Numbered from the stretch's first letter, positions 1 through 9,492 are shown. The stretch: 64,000 bases of DNA from CAVVSD01 sp963837655 (GCA_963837655.1 CAWIOK010000001.1:62001-126000), one strand, 5' to 3'. The notes: a model not told the origin generated them from the sequence alone. A program made the numbers and translations.

Positions 1-949
1 TGAGGTCGTAGATCTCGTTGAACTCGCGGCCCTTCTTGGTCATCTTCGCGTAGATGGAGTAGAAGTGCTTGGCGCGCCCGGCGATCTCCGCGCGGATGCC
101 CAGCGCGTCCAGCTCGCCGAGCAGCTCCTCGCCCGCGTGGCGCACGTAGTCCTCGCGCTCCTCGCGCTGCTGGTTGACGAGGCCCTTGATGTCCTGGTAC
201 TTGCGCGGGTGCAGCGCGGCGAACGCGAGGTCCTCGAGCTCCCACTTGATCGCGTGGATGCCGAGGCGGTGCGCGATCGGCGCGTAGATCTCCAGGGTCT
301 CCTTCGCCTTGTCGATCTGCTTCTGCTTGGGCATCGCGCCGATCGTGCGCATGTTGTGCAGGCGATCGGCCAGCTTGATGAGGATGACCCGAACGTCGGA
401 GGCCATCGCGACCATCATCTTGCGGTAGTTCTCGGCCTGCGCCTCGTCGCGCGACTGGAACGTGATCCCGGTGAGCTTGGTGACGCCGTCGACGAGCGTC
501 GCGATCTCCTCGCCGAACTGCTCGCGCACCTCCTCCAGCGACGCCGTCGTGTCCTCGACGGTGTCGTGCAGGAGCGCCGCGCACAGCGTCTCGGTGTCGA
601 GTCGCAGGCCCGCGCAGATCTTCGCGACGCCGACCGGGTGCACGATGAAGTCCTCGCCCGACTTGCGGCGTTGGTCGGCGTGGTGCTCGCACGCGAACAC
701 GAACGCCTCCTCGACGCGGTCGCGCTCGATCGGGATGGCCGCCTCGTCGGCGTGCTCCTCGACGATCGCGAACAGATCGGACAGGAGGCGCTGCTCGACG
801 GCGGTGAGGTCCTGGCTGCGGACCTGCGGATGCGCCTCGGGGTGCTCGACGCGGTCGACGGGCTGGCGGGAGCCGGCCTCGCCTTCGCGTGCCGGATGGG
901 TGGGGATCGTCCCCCTCAGGCCACCTGTGCTGTCGACCGTGTCAGCCAT
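1..949 (-). CDS. relA: RelA/SpoT (p)ppGpp synthetase/hydrolase, 3' part outside window
   Basis: Bifunctional alarmone enzyme that makes and degrades (p)ppGpp in the stringent response. The first 316 codons are in the window and the gene continues past the left edge. After a variable ~50-residue N-terminus, the HD hydrolase domain is visible: H104 in FIVHP, the H128-D129 pair in LLHDTVED, and LADRLHNMRT further on. The beginning of the linker to the synthetase domain (FYSIYAKM) follows. The retained HD residues suggest active hydrolase; the synthetase part cannot be judged. The ATG at 949 lies inside the 3' end of recJ (34-bp overlap), so the two are probably co-transcribed and translationally coupled. 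This gene falls in the usual actinobacterial relA-recJ-secDF-ruv neighbourhood. Confidence 0.93.
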   Translation of the reverse strand, partial: MADTVDSTGGLRGTIPTHPAREGEAGSRQPVDRVEHPEAHPQVRSQDLTAVEQRLLSDLFAIVEEHADEAAIPIERDRVEEAFVFACEHHADQRRKSGEDFIVHPVGVAKICAGLRLDTETLCAALLHDTVEDTTASLEEVREQFGEEIATLVDGVTKLTGITFQSRDEAQAENYRKMMVAMASDVRVILIKLADRLHNMRTIGAMPKQKQIDKAKETLEIYAPIAHRLGIHAIKWELEDLAFAALHPRKYQDIKGLVNQQREEREDYVRHAGEELLGELDALGIRAEIAGRAKHFYSIYAKMTKKGREFNEIYDL

Positions 950-3342
950 CGCCGTCCCTCGTCAAGTATGACCTGCTCGGACCGGTACCACGCCGACTCG
1001 TCCAGCGAACTGCGCTGTGCGGCCGGCACCGCGATCCGACGCGACTCACGGTCGAGGTCCACGAGACCGAGCTCCGCCAGGATCCGCAGCGCGCTCCCGG
1101 CCGTCCCTGCGGACCGGGGCGCCCGCGGGTCCCCGCGGAGCGCCGCCTCGAGCACCTCGCCCTCGGCGCTCCCCAAGCCCCTCAGGGCCCGGTAGATCTC
1201 CGAGAGCGTCGCACGGAGCCCGTGCTCACGCTCGTGAAGTTGCAAGGTCCATTCTAGTTCGTCCTGCCCCCAGGCCAGATGGACCGTCCGGCCAGTGCGG
1301 CCCGCCAGCAGGTCGACGGCCTCCGCCGCGGTGCGCGGCGGGTCGACGACGACGACGTGCGCGCCGTCGGCGAGGCCCGGATCGGCCCGCAGCGCGGCGT
1401 GCGAGCACAGCCGCAGCCCGCCGACGATCGCCGCCAGCTGGCGGGCCCGGACCGCCGCGTCGGCGACGACGAGCACCACCGGCTCGCCCGTGTGGACGAG
1501 CCCGGCGACGATGCCGGCGATCCCGCCCCCGCGGCGGTCGCGCACGCGGTCGCCGAGCGCAAGCGGGCCCATCGCATCCCCCCCGCGCCGCACTGCGCGA
1601 GGCGGCAGCGGCTGGTCGAGCACCGCGAGCGCGGCACCGGTGAAGTCGTCCGGCTCGCCCACGACCTCGATCCCCGCGGGTGCGCACGGCAGGGCGTGGC
1701 GCAGCACCAGCCGCGGGGAGACGGCGCCGCCCCACTCGTTGACCTCCTGGGCGAACACGGCGTCGACCGGCTCGTCGCAGTCGACCTTCGCGACGCCGAA
1801 CGCAACCGCCTGCGCACGTCGCCCGCCTGAGAGGACGGTGAAGCGGACGTGGCGCCCCTCCCCCATCGGCCGCGGATCGCAGAGCCGCGCGGCGGGCACG
1901 AGCAGCGCGACGTCCGGGTTGGCGGCGCCGAACGGCGCGAGCGCCTCGAGCTCCTCGGCCAGCGTCATGCCCAGCTCGTCACCGGCGACCACGGCGTCGA
2001 CGCGCTGCGCCGGGACGAGGTCCTCGGGCCGCAGCACCGCCGCCGCGTGGGCGTCGAACGCGGCGCGGAACGCATCGACGTCCTCCCTGCGCACCTGGCA
2101 GCCCGCCGCGGCGCGATGGCCGCCGTGGCGCGCGAGGTGCTCCGCACACGCCTCCAGCCCGCCGAGCAGGTCGAACGCCGGGATCGAGCGGCCCGACCCC
2201 GTCCCCGCGTCGCCGTCCAGCGCGACGAGCACGCACGGCCGGTGGTGACGCTCGGCGATGCGCGAGGCCACGATCCCGATCACGCCGGGGTGCCACCCTT
2301 CCCCCGCGAGCACGTAGGCGTGCCGTTCGCCCGCCTCGGCGACCATCGCCTCGGCCTCGAAGAGGATCCGGGTCTCGACGTGCCGCCGCTCGGCGTTCGC
2401 GCGATCGAGCTCCTCGGCGATCGCGCGGGCGCGATCGGCGTCCTCGGTGAGCAGCAGCTCGACGCCGGCGTCGGCGCGGTAGAGCCGCCCAGCCGCGTTG
2501 AGCCGCGGAGCCATGCGGAAGCCGATCGCCCGCGCGTCGATGCGCGCCGGATCCGCCTTCCCCACCTTCATGAGCGCACGCAGGCCCTCGCTGCGCGTGG
2601 TGCCCATCGCGCGCAGGCCTGCGCGCACCAGCCGCCGGTTCTCCCCGCGCAGCGGAACGCAGTCGGCGACCGTCGCGAGGGCGACGAGCTCAAGATCCTC
2701 TGGGCGCTCGGCGTCGTCGTCGCGCAATGCGCGCGCCAGCATGTGCGCGACGCCCGCCCCGCAGAGCTCGGGGCAGGGGTAGCCGGCGACCGCGGGATGG
2801 ACGAGCGGCGCGTCGGGCAGGCGGCCGTCGGCCCTTGGGCTGTGGTGGTCGGTGACGACGACGTCCATTCCCGCCGCGCGCGCGGCGGCGACCTCGTCGA
2901 CGGCCGTGATCCCGCAGTCGACGGTGATGAGCAACCGCGTGCCCCGGGCCGCGAGCCGCTCGACGGTCGCCGCCGACAGGCCGTAGCCGTCCTCCGTGCG
3001 GCTGGGAAGGAACCAGCCGACGTCCGCCCCCAGCTCGCGCAGCGCGCGGACGAGGATCGAGGTCGACGCCATCCCGTCGACGTCGTAGTCGCCGTGCACG
3101 ACGATCCGCGCGCCCGCGGCGACGTGGCGGCGAACGAGCGCGGCGGCGTCCGCCAGACCTTCGAATGCAGCGAGCGGGTGCCGGTCCTCGGCGGCGAGCC
3201 AGGCGCGCGCGGCGCCGGGGTCGGCGAAGCCGCGGCGGACGAGCACCTGGGCGAGGACGCCCGACACGGCGAGCTCGCGCTCCAGGCGCAGGGCCGCGTC
3301 GACGTCGCAGGGCGCGATCTCCAGGCGAGGTGCGGGCAGCAA
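916..3342 (-). CDS. recJ: single-stranded-DNA-specific exonuclease RecJ
   Basis: 5'-3' ssDNA exonuclease of recombination and mismatch/base-excision repair, 808 aa. The DHH domain is clear: HGDYDVDGMAST near residue 80, LLITVDCGI, and VVTDHHSP near 165. The DHHA1 half follows (GWHPGVIGIVASRI, GGHRAAAGC near 435), then an OB-like region. About 250 extra C-terminal residues resemble a degenerate P-loop/helicase-like region (VVVVDPPRT), longer than the E. coli protein (577 aa) but common in Gram-positive RecJ. The start is TTG: an in-frame stop, which is also the stop of the upstream gene, lies 24 nt before it and no ATG/GTG occurs between. Confidence 0.93.
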   Translation of the reverse strand: MLPAPRLEIAPCDVDAALRLERELAVSGVLAQVLVRRGFADPGAARAWLAAEDRHPLAAFEGLADAAALVRRHVAAGARIVVHGDYDVDGMASTSILVRALRELGADVGWFLPSRTEDGYGLSAATVERLAARGTRLLITVDCGITAVDEVAAARAAGMDVVVTDHHSPRADGRLPDAPLVHPAVAGYPCPELCGAGVAHMLARALRDDDAERPEDLELVALATVADCVPLRGENRRLVRAGLRAMGTTRSEGLRALMKVGKADPARIDARAIGFRMAPRLNAAGRLYRADAGVELLLTEDADRARAIAEELDRANAERRHVETRILFEAEAMVAEAGERHAYVLAGEGWHPGVIGIVASRIAERHHRPCVLVALDGDAGTGSGRSIPAFDLLGGLEACAEHLARHGGHRAAAGCQVRREDVDAFRAAFDAHAAAVLRPEDLVPAQRVDAVVAGDELGMTLAEELEALAPFGAANPDVALLVPAARLCDPRPMGEGRHVRFTVLSGGRRAQAVAFGVAKVDCDEPVDAVFAQEVNEWGGAVSPRLVLRHALPCAPAGIEVVGEPDDFTGAALAVLDQPLPPRAVRRGGDAMGPLALGDRVRDRRGGGIAGIVAGLVHTGEPVVLVVADAAVRARQLAAIVGGLRLCSHAALRADPGLADGAHVVVVDPPRTAAEAVDLLAGRTGRTVHLAWGQDELEWTLQLHEREHGLRATLSEIYRALRGLGSAEGEVLEAALRGDPRAPRSAGTAGSALRILAELGLVDLDRESRRIAVPAAQRSSLDESAWYRSEQVILDEGRRWLTRSTAQVA

Positions 3343-3366
3343 GGCCCGCCTGAAGCTACGGACGCG

Positions 3367-3639
3367 TCAGGACGGAACGGCGTCGGGCTCGCGCGCGGCG
3401 CCGACGAACCACAGGATCGCCATGCCGATGACGGCGCCGGGGATGCCCTCGAGCACGGTCAGCACGTCGACCTCGTCGCGGCTCGGCATCGTGAACCCGG
3501 CCAGCGCGAACCCGAGGATGACCGAGCCGACGATCGCCGCGAGGAACGCGCCGACGATCCCGCCCACGAACCGGTCGGGCAGCCAGATCGCGAAGTGCCA
3601 GATCGCGAGTCCCATCATGACCCAGGCGAGGACGGCCAT
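3367..3639 (-). CDS. small integral membrane protein
   Basis: A 90-residue protein with three hydrophobic stretches (about residues 3-20, 28-48 and 66-83) separated by short charged loops. The glycine-rich pattern GGIVGAFLAAIVGS recalls the transglycosylase-associated/GlsB-type small membrane proteins, but the match is only by eye. It sits between secDF and recJ on the same strand: its ATG follows the secDF stop directly (stop at 3640, start at 3639), so it belongs to the same operon. Function unknown. Confidence 0.75.
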   Translation of the reverse strand: MAVLAWVMMGLAIWHFAIWLPDRFVGGIVGAFLAAIVGSVILGFALAGFTMPSRDEVDVLTVLEGIPGAVIGMAILWFVGAAREPDAVPS

Positions 3640-6591
3640 CTAGCGGTTTCTCCCGTGACGGCGATTGCGGGGGCGGCGAGGCTGGCTCTTGCGCTCCTCG
3701 TCGGGCATCACGACGTCCTCCGGCAGCGCGTCTGCCGTGTCGTCGGCGCCGGCCTTCGCGTCGGGCGACGCCTTCGGCGGCTCCTCGACGGCCGTCCCAC
3801 GGCGGCGGCGCTGGTTCTCGCGCGTGGTCTCGCGCGACGTCTCGGTCTCGTGGCTGATGTCGCGCACCATCTCGTCGAACTCCGACGGGGACACGGCACG
3901 CTCGGGATCGTCCGGCGCCGTCAGCCTGCCCCGCTTGCGGCGCTTCTCCTTCGGCGCGACGTCGACGGGCGCGCCACCGAGCTCGGTCGCGTACGCCGGG
4001 ACCTCGCCGAGCTGGTTGAGCACGGCCTGGCGGCGGCGGCGCCAGACGGGCTCGCGCTCCTTCCAGTGCGTGAGCACCGGCCCGGCGATGAAGACCGACG
4101 AGTACGTGCCCGAGGCCGTGCCGATGATGAGCGCGATCGCGAACTGCCGCAGCGTGTCGCCGCCGAAGACGAACAGGCCGAGGATCGGCAGCAGCGTGCA
4201 GAACGACGTCGCAAGCGATCGCGTCAGCACCTCGCTCATCGAGCGGTTGACGATCTGCGAGAACGCGGCACGCGGCATGCGCGGGACGTTCTCCCGGATT
4301 CGGTCGAACACGATGATCGTGTCGTACAAGGAGAAGCCCAAGATGGTGAGCAGGGCCGCCACGGTCGCGGTCGTCACCTCCTCGCCGAGCAGGGCGTACA
4401 CCCCGGCCGTGATGAGCAGGTCGTGCGACAGCGCTATGAGCACCGGGACCGCGTACTTCCACTCGAATCTCAAGGCGATGTACGCACTGATCACCACGAG
4501 CGACGCGATGATCGCGATCACCGCGCTGTTGGCCACGCTCTGGCCGAACGTCGGACCGATCGAGTCGCTGGAGAAGTTGTTGCCGACGCCGTAGGCGCTG
4601 TCGAGCGACGTCTTCACCTTCTGCACCTCGGTCGGGCCGAGCTCCTCGGTCGAGATCTGGAAGACGTGCTCGCCGAGCTTCGGGTCGGAGACCTTCTGGA
4701 CCTGCGCATCGGGAGCGCCGCTGCTGGTCAGGACGTCGCGGACCTGGTTCTCGGTCGCGTCCTTCTGCAGCGCCACGGTGATCCGCGTGCCCGACTCGAA
4801 GTCGATGCCGAAGTTCAGGCCCTTCGCGCCGAGTGCGAGCGCGCCGATGGCCAGGATCACGCCGGACATGGTGAAGAACCACTTCGACGCGCCCATGAAG
4901 TCGAAGGTCCACTCGCGCTTCTTGTTGCCCGCTCCGAGCGCGCTCGGCGAGGCGAGCAGCCGCGAGCGCCCCATCGTTCCCAGGATCGCCTGGGTGAACA
5001 GCACCGCCGTGAAGAACGAGACGAGGGTGCCGATGCCGAGGGTGAGCGCGAACCCGCGCACGCCGGCGGTCGCGAGCACGAACAGGATGAACGCGACCAT
5101 GATGGTCACGACGTTCGCGTCGATGATCGCCGTGAGGCCCTTGCGGTAGCCGGTGGCGATGGCCGCGGAGATGGATCTCCCCGCGCGCACCTCTTCCTTG
5201 ACGCGTTCGAATATGACGATGTTCGCGTCCGCCGCGACGCCGATCGTGAGGATCAGCCCCGCGATGCCGGGCAGCGTCAGCGTGACCGGGATGAGCTTGA
5301 TGAGCGCGAACAGGAACAGCGCGTAGACGATGAGCGCGGCGACGGCGATGACGCCGAGCACGCGGTAGAAGACCAGCAGGAAGAGCGCGACGACGATGAG
5401 GCCGACGGCGCCGGCCACGAGGCTCTGGTTCAGCGCCTGCGCGCCCAGCGACGCGGACACCTGCGACTGCGAGATCAGCTCGAGGCGGACGGGGAGCGCA
5501 CCGGTCTTCAGGAGGTTCGCCAGCTCCTGGGCGGACTGGATGGTGAAGCCGCCCTCGATCTGGGATCCGTTGCGCGCGTCGATGCCGTCCGGGTTCTGCT
5601 GGAAGTCGATGTACGGGACCGAGATGAGGCGGTTGTCGAGGACGATCGCGAAGTGCTGGCGCGCTTGATCGGCAGTGACGCCGAGCGCCGGGTTCAGCGC
5701 CTCCTGACCGCGCTGGGCGATCTTGCGTGTGACGTCCTGCCAGGTCTGGCGGCCCTTGCCCGTGAAGTCGAACGTGACGATCGGCTGGCCGGTGCCGCCG
5801 GCGCCGCTGTCGAAGTTCTGCTCCGGGTTCTTGATGTCCGTGCCCTTGAGCGCGACGTCGTCGCGCAGCACGTAGTACTGATCGGTGCCCTTGCCGCCGG
5901 TGAGCGAGTTGCTACCGGCCTGCTGGGCCTGGACGACGATCGTGCCGGGCTTGACCGTCACGACCTCCTCGTTCGGACCCGGCTCCTTCTGGGTCCGATC
6001 GGCGAAGAGGTCGGCCTCGGTGTCCTCTGGACCTGCGACCACCTTCTCGGTCTTGTTGTTGACCAGGTAGTACGTGTTGCGGTCCGTCGTGTGGTTGCCG
6101 CTCGTGCTCGCGGGGCACTCCGCCGCGCGCTTGACGGCGTCGTACTGCGAGATGGCTCCGGCGGTGCCCGCCGCCGCGCCGCCGGTGACCTCCGAGCTCG
6201 ACGGCGCGGGCTTGCAGCCCGGCCCGAGGACGTTCGCCTCCCAGTCGTAGAAGAAGAGCTGGGCCACCTGTCCGACCTGCTGGACGGCGCGTTCCGCGTT
6301 CTGGACGTCCGGCAGGGCGACCGAGATCTGGTTGGCGCCGCTGCGCTGGATCTCCGGCTCGGCGACGCCGAGGCGGTCGACGCGCTCGCGCATGACGTCG
6401 ATCGCGCGGTCCAGCGCGTCCTGGTTGACCACGGGCTGCTGCGGCGTCGGCTGCGCCTGGTAGACGAGCTCCACGCCGCCACGCAGGTCCAGCCCGAGTC
6501 GCGTCGGCTTCGTGAAGATCACGAAGAGCGAAGCGATGACCAGGCCGGCGACGACGAGCAGGACGAAGATGTTGCGGCGGCGATCGCTCAT
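3640..6591 (-). CDS. secDF: fused protein translocase subunit SecDF
   Basis: Membrane component that uses the proton-motive force to assist Sec-dependent export; SecD and SecF are joined in one 983-aa chain. SecD begins with a transmembrane helix (residues ~7-27) and the hallmark LGLDLRGGVEL, followed by a large periplasmic-type domain and the membrane bundle ending in the IGVAADANIVIFERVKEE motif. SecF starts near residue 560 (FMGASKWFF, GIDFESGTRI) and ends with the paired motif LGFSLYDTIIVFDRIRENV. A charged, Arg/Lys/Glu-rich tail of about 150 residues follows, much longer than needed and without recognisable fold. The P1 region carries a Gly/Ala/Ser-rich insertion. Fused SecDF occurs in several Gram-positive lineages. 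Confidence 0.95.
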   Translation of the reverse strand: MSDRRRNIFVLLVVAGLVIASLFVIFTKPTRLGLDLRGGVELVYQAQPTPQQPVVNQDALDRAIDVMRERVDRLGVAEPEIQRSGANQISVALPDVQNAERAVQQVGQVAQLFFYDWEANVLGPGCKPAPSSSEVTGGAAAGTAGAISQYDAVKRAAECPASTSGNHTTDRNTYYLVNNKTEKVVAGPEDTEADLFADRTQKEPGPNEEVVTVKPGTIVVQAQQAGSNSLTGGKGTDQYYVLRDDVALKGTDIKNPEQNFDSGAGGTGQPIVTFDFTGKGRQTWQDVTRKIAQRGQEALNPALGVTADQARQHFAIVLDNRLISVPYIDFQQNPDGIDARNGSQIEGGFTIQSAQELANLLKTGALPVRLELISQSQVSASLGAQALNQSLVAGAVGLIVVALFLLVFYRVLGVIAVAALIVYALFLFALIKLIPVTLTLPGIAGLILTIGVAADANIVIFERVKEEVRAGRSISAAIATGYRKGLTAIIDANVVTIMVAFILFVLATAGVRGFALTLGIGTLVSFFTAVLFTQAILGTMGRSRLLASPSALGAGNKKREWTFDFMGASKWFFTMSGVILAIGALALGAKGLNFGIDFESGTRITVALQKDATENQVRDVLTSSGAPDAQVQKVSDPKLGEHVFQISTEELGPTEVQKVKTSLDSAYGVGNNFSSDSIGPTFGQSVANSAVIAIIASLVVISAYIALRFEWKYAVPVLIALSHDLLITAGVYALLGEEVTTATVAALLTILGFSLYDTIIVFDRIRENVPRMPRAAFSQIVNRSMSEVLTRSLATSFCTLLPILGLFVFGGDTLRQFAIALIIGTASGTYSSVFIAGPVLTHWKEREPVWRRRRQAVLNQLGEVPAYATELGGAPVDVAPKEKRRKRGRLTAPDDPERAVSPSEFDEMVRDISHETETSRETTRENQRRRRGTAVEEPPKASPDAKAGADDTADALPEDVVMPDEERKSQPRRPRNRRHGRNR

Positions 6592-6622
6592 GGCACGCGA
6601 CGGGACAGTCGGCGTTCGGAGG

Positions 6623-7075
6623 TTACTTCGACGATGGGGTCAGTATGAGCAGCAGACCCCCGTCGTCGTCGTAGGCGGGGAAGAGATCTGCGGTCGCCTG
6701 AGCGGGAAGGTCCCCCTCGGCGTGGACCCGGACCGGCTTGGAGAGCGCGCGGACGCCCCACTCGAGCACGGTGCTGACGTGATCGGTGCCGTCCGCGAAC
6801 TGAAGTCCGAGCACGTCGGACGCCGCGCGGCCGATGACGCGCTCGTCGTCCAGGCCGGTCAGCTCGAAGGACCCTCGGCCGCAGCCGATCACGCGACCTT
6901 GCTGGTCGCAGACGAAGAACGCGGCGTTGGGCGCCGGGTAGTAGTCGTCGAGGAGCTCGAACAGGAAGGCGAATCCGCACTTCGAGCAGCCGCGCGCCTC
7001 ACGCCGGAAGCCGGCGGTGCGCTCGGTCGCTGTGCTGCGGTTGCCGCAGTTCGGGCAGATGAACAGATGGGCCAT
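6623..7075 (-). CDS. zinc-ribbon/PAS-like domain protein
   Basis: 150-aa protein with two parts. Residues 1-35 carry C7-x2-C10 and C30-x2-C33, a probable structural zinc ribbon. Residues ~45-148 look like a single PAS fold: NAAFFVCDQQGRVIGCG, then SFELTGLDDERVIGR and a C-terminal strand DDDGGLLLILTPS. No catalytic or DNA-binding domain is attached. It is between ruvB and secDF on the same strand, 14 nt after ruvB, so it is likely transcribed with them. A sensor or adaptor role is inference only. Confidence 0.75.
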   Translation of the reverse strand: MAHLFICPNCGNRSTATERTAGFRREARGCSKCGFAFLFELLDDYYPAPNAAFFVCDQQGRVIGCGRGSFELTGLDDERVIGRAASDVLGLQFADGTDHVSTVLEWGVRALSKPVRVHAEGDLPAQATADLFPAYDDDGGLLLILTPSSK

Positions 7076-7089
7076 GCTGCGGCCACAGG

Positions 7090-8106
7090 CTAGAAGAGTC
7101 GCTCGCCGTCTGGCGCTGGCGGCTCGAGTCCCAGGTGCGCGTACGCACGCGCAGTCGCGCAGCGGCCCCGCGGGGTCCGCTGAAGGAACCCTCGCTGGAG
7201 GAGGTACGGCTCCAGGACGTCCTCGATGGTGTCCGCCTCCTCGCCGACGGCCGCGGCGAGCGTCGACAGGCCCACCGGCCCCCCGGCGAACGACGTGCAG
7301 ACCGCCTCCAGCAGCTCGCGGTCGTGGCGGTCCAGACCCTCGTGGTCGATCTCCAGCAGCTCGAGCGCAGCGTCGGCGGCGGCGACGTCGATCGTCCCGG
7401 TGCCGCGGACCTGCGCGTAGTCGCGGACGCGCTTGAGCAGACGGTTCGCGACGCGCGGCGTGCCGCGGGCGCGCTCCGCGATCGCGCGGGCGCCGGCGGT
7501 CTCGATCTCGGCGCCGAGGATGCGCGCCGAGCGCAGCACGATGAGCTGGAGGTCGGCCGGGTCGTACGGGTCGAGGCGGTGCTGGATGCCGAAGCGGTCG
7601 CGCAGCGGCGTCGTGAGCAACCCGGTCCGCGTGGTCGCGCCGACGAGCGTGAACGGCACGAGGTCGAGCGTCACGATCTGCGCGCCCGCGCCCTGGCCGA
7701 TGGTGATCGGGAGGCGGCCGTCCTCCATGGCGGGGTAGAAGGTCTCCTCCAGCGCGCGCGGCAGCCGATGCAGCTCGTCGACGAAGAAGACGCAGTTGGG
7801 CGTCAGCGCCGTGAGGAGGGCTGCGATGTCGCCCTTGCGCTCAAGCGCGGGTCCCGCGGTCTGCACGAAGTCGACGCCGAGCTCCTCGGCGATGATCTGC
7901 GCGAGCGAGGTCTTGCCCAGGCCGGGCGGACCGGCGAGCAGGACGTGGTCGAGCGCCTCGCCGCGCGCCGTCGCCGCCTCCAGGGAGACCATCAGCTGGC
8001 TCTTGACCGCGTGCTGGCCCACGAACTCGTCCAGGCGACGAGGGCGCAGCGAGACGTCGAGGTCCTCCTCGGTCGCCTCGGGCACGTGCAGGCGCGGAGT
8101 GGTCAT
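7090..8106 (-). CDS. ruvB: Holliday junction branch migration helicase RuvB
   Basis: AAA+ motor of the RuvABC resolvasome, 338 aa, close to the family length. Visible are the family N-terminus (SLRPRRLDEFVGQ), Walker A GPPGLGKT, Walker B FVDELHRL, sensor/arginine-finger region GATTRTGLL, and the C-terminal winged-helix region (GGPVGLSTLAAA, LLQRGFLQRTPRGR). Its ATG overlaps the ruvA stop by 4 nt (ATGA). Confidence 0.97.
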   Translation of the reverse strand: MTTPRLHVPEATEEDLDVSLRPRRLDEFVGQHAVKSQLMVSLEAATARGEALDHVLLAGPPGLGKTSLAQIIAEELGVDFVQTAGPALERKGDIAALLTALTPNCVFFVDELHRLPRALEETFYPAMEDGRLPITIGQGAGAQIVTLDLVPFTLVGATTRTGLLTTPLRDRFGIQHRLDPYDPADLQLIVLRSARILGAEIETAGARAIAERARGTPRVANRLLKRVRDYAQVRGTGTIDVAAADAALELLEIDHEGLDRHDRELLEAVCTSFAGGPVGLSTLAAAVGEEADTIEDVLEPYLLQRGFLQRTPRGRCATARAYAHLGLEPPAPDGERLF

Positions 8107-8678
8107 GGGCGGGCCGCCTTCAGCGCGTGGGCGATGAGGTCCTCGGGACGATCACCGGAGGCGCCGTCGAGCAGCCGGTCGGCCTCCACGGGCGTGTAGC
8201 CGAGCTCGAGCAGGCCGTCGCGGGCGAGCGTGCGCGGGTCGTCGGAGTCGCCGCGCGTGATCGTGATCGGGTCATCGCCGCCGAACTTCGGCCGCAGCTC
8301 GGCGACGATGCGCTCGGCCGTGCGCTTGCCGACGCCGGGGGCGGCCTGCAGGCGCGCCGTGTCGCCCATCGCCAGCGCGCCCGCCAGCTCTCGTGGCGAC
8401 GCCCCTGACAGCACCGCGAGGGCGACCTTGGGGCCGACGTTCTGCACGCCGATGAGCAGCAGGAACAGATCGCGCTCCTCCTCGGTGGCGAAGCCGTAGA
8501 GGGACAGCGCGTCCTCGCGGACGACGAGGTGCGCGTGCAGCGTGACCTGCTTGCCGACGGCCGGCACGCGGCGCAGCGTCTCGGCGGACACTGCGAGGCG
8601 GTAGCCGACGCCGGCGGCGAGGACGACGACGTGGTCGGGCCGGCGAACCACCACCTCGCCGCGCACCATGGCGATCAT
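8103..8678 (-). CDS. ruvA: Holliday junction DNA helicase subunit RuvA
   Basis: Tetrameric junction-binding subunit, 191 aa. The N-terminal OB domain starts MIAMVRGEV; two helix-hairpin-helix motifs follow (IGVQNVGPKVALAVLSG near 75 and LQAAPGVGKRTAERIVAEL near 110); the C-terminal three-helix domain that contacts RuvB is present (GLLELGYTPVEADRLL). The open frame extends further upstream, but the family normally begins with MI-x2-(L/V)RG, so the ATG at 8678 is chosen; a second ATG lies three codons later. Overlaps ruvB by 4 nt. Confidence 0.96.
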   Translation of the reverse strand: MIAMVRGEVVVRRPDHVVVLAAGVGYRLAVSAETLRRVPAVGKQVTLHAHLVVREDALSLYGFATEEERDLFLLLIGVQNVGPKVALAVLSGASPRELAGALAMGDTARLQAAPGVGKRTAERIVAELRPKFGGDDPITITRGDSDDPRTLARDGLLELGYTPVEADRLLDGASGDRPEDLIAHALKAARP

Positions 8679-8739
8679 GTGCCGACTCCGTCGGCATGGG
8701 CATCGACCGCGTCGATGCCGGGCGCTGCTGGCCAGTGGG

Positions 8740-9243
8740 TCATCCGGCGAGTGCCTTCTGGAGCCGCGCCTGCAGCGGCGCGCGGTTGACGTGGCAGACG
8801 GCGACGGCGAGCGCGTCGGACGTGTGGTCGGCCTTCGGCATGTCGGTGAGGCGCAGCAGCGCCTGCACCATGCGGCCGACCTGCTCCTTGCCCGCGCGGC
8901 CGGAGCCGCAGACGGCACCCTTGACCTGTTGCGGCGTGTAGGAGGCGCAGGGGATCGCGCGCTGTCCGGCGGCGAGCAGCACGACGCCGCGCGCCTGGCC
9001 GACCGCGAACGCCGACCGGGCGTTGGTGCCGAAGAAGAGGTCCTCCACCGCGACCGCGTCGGGCTCGTGCTCGTCGATCAGCGCGGCGACCTGCGCGTGG
9101 ATGTCCGCGAGCCGGCGCTCCAGCGGAGCGCGCGACGACGTCTCGATCACGCCGGACGCGAGCGCCTCCAGGCGGCCGGGCGCGGAGGCGACCACGCCAT
9201 AGCCCGTGTTGGCGGTGCCGGGATCGATGCCGAGGACGCGCAT
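8740..9243 (-). CDS. ruvC: crossover junction endodeoxyribonuclease RuvC
   Basis: Holliday-junction resolvase, 167 aa. The RNase-H-like acidic residues are visible: D7 in MRVLGIDPGT, the Glu of VAVEDLFFG, and the late Asp pair in KADHTSDALAVA. Start chosen at MRVLGIDPGT because the family begins there; the frame stays open further upstream. Separated from ruvA by 61 nt on the same strand. Confidence 0.96.
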   Translation of the reverse strand: MRVLGIDPGTANTGYGVVASAPGRLEALASGVIETSSRAPLERRLADIHAQVAALIDEHEPDAVAVEDLFFGTNARSAFAVGQARGVVLLAAGQRAIPCASYTPQQVKGAVCGSGRAGKEQVGRMVQALLRLTDMPKADHTSDALAVAVCHVNRAPLQARLQKALAG

Positions 9244-9340
9244 GCCCCGGGGATTCTGCGTGCCGGGGCGGACGTCCTGCCTCAGCGGGCGGGGTCGCGG
9301 TGGCGATACGCGGGCGGATCGGCTCGAAGGTCGGCATCTG

Positions 9341-9359
9341 GATGCGCTGGCAGCGCATC
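9341..9359. other. perfect 8-bp stem-loop between ruvC and yebC
   Basis: GATGCGCT-GGC-AGCGCATC forms a perfect 8-bp hairpin in the 249-bp gap between the yebC stop and the ruvC start. It has no T-tract on either strand, so it is not a classical terminator. The rest of the gap shows nothing recognisable. Confidence 0.4.
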
Positions 9360-9492
9360 TACCTACCAACGTCGCGCCTGTGAGCGGAGCTGTCCCCGAA
9401 CCACCAGGCGCACGAGACGCCAACAGGCCGGCTGCAACGCCGCCAGGTTCGGGGAGTCCAGGGAGTCCGACGCGGAGCCCCTGCCGCCGTCG

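Noticed and set aside
1849..6648. 1599-codon open frame on the plus strand
   Set aside because: Antisense shadow of recJ and secDF caused by GC-rich codon bias; Arg/Asp/Val-rich with no domain.
9341..9359. Hairpin considered as a terminator of yebC
   Set aside because: No T-tract on either strand.
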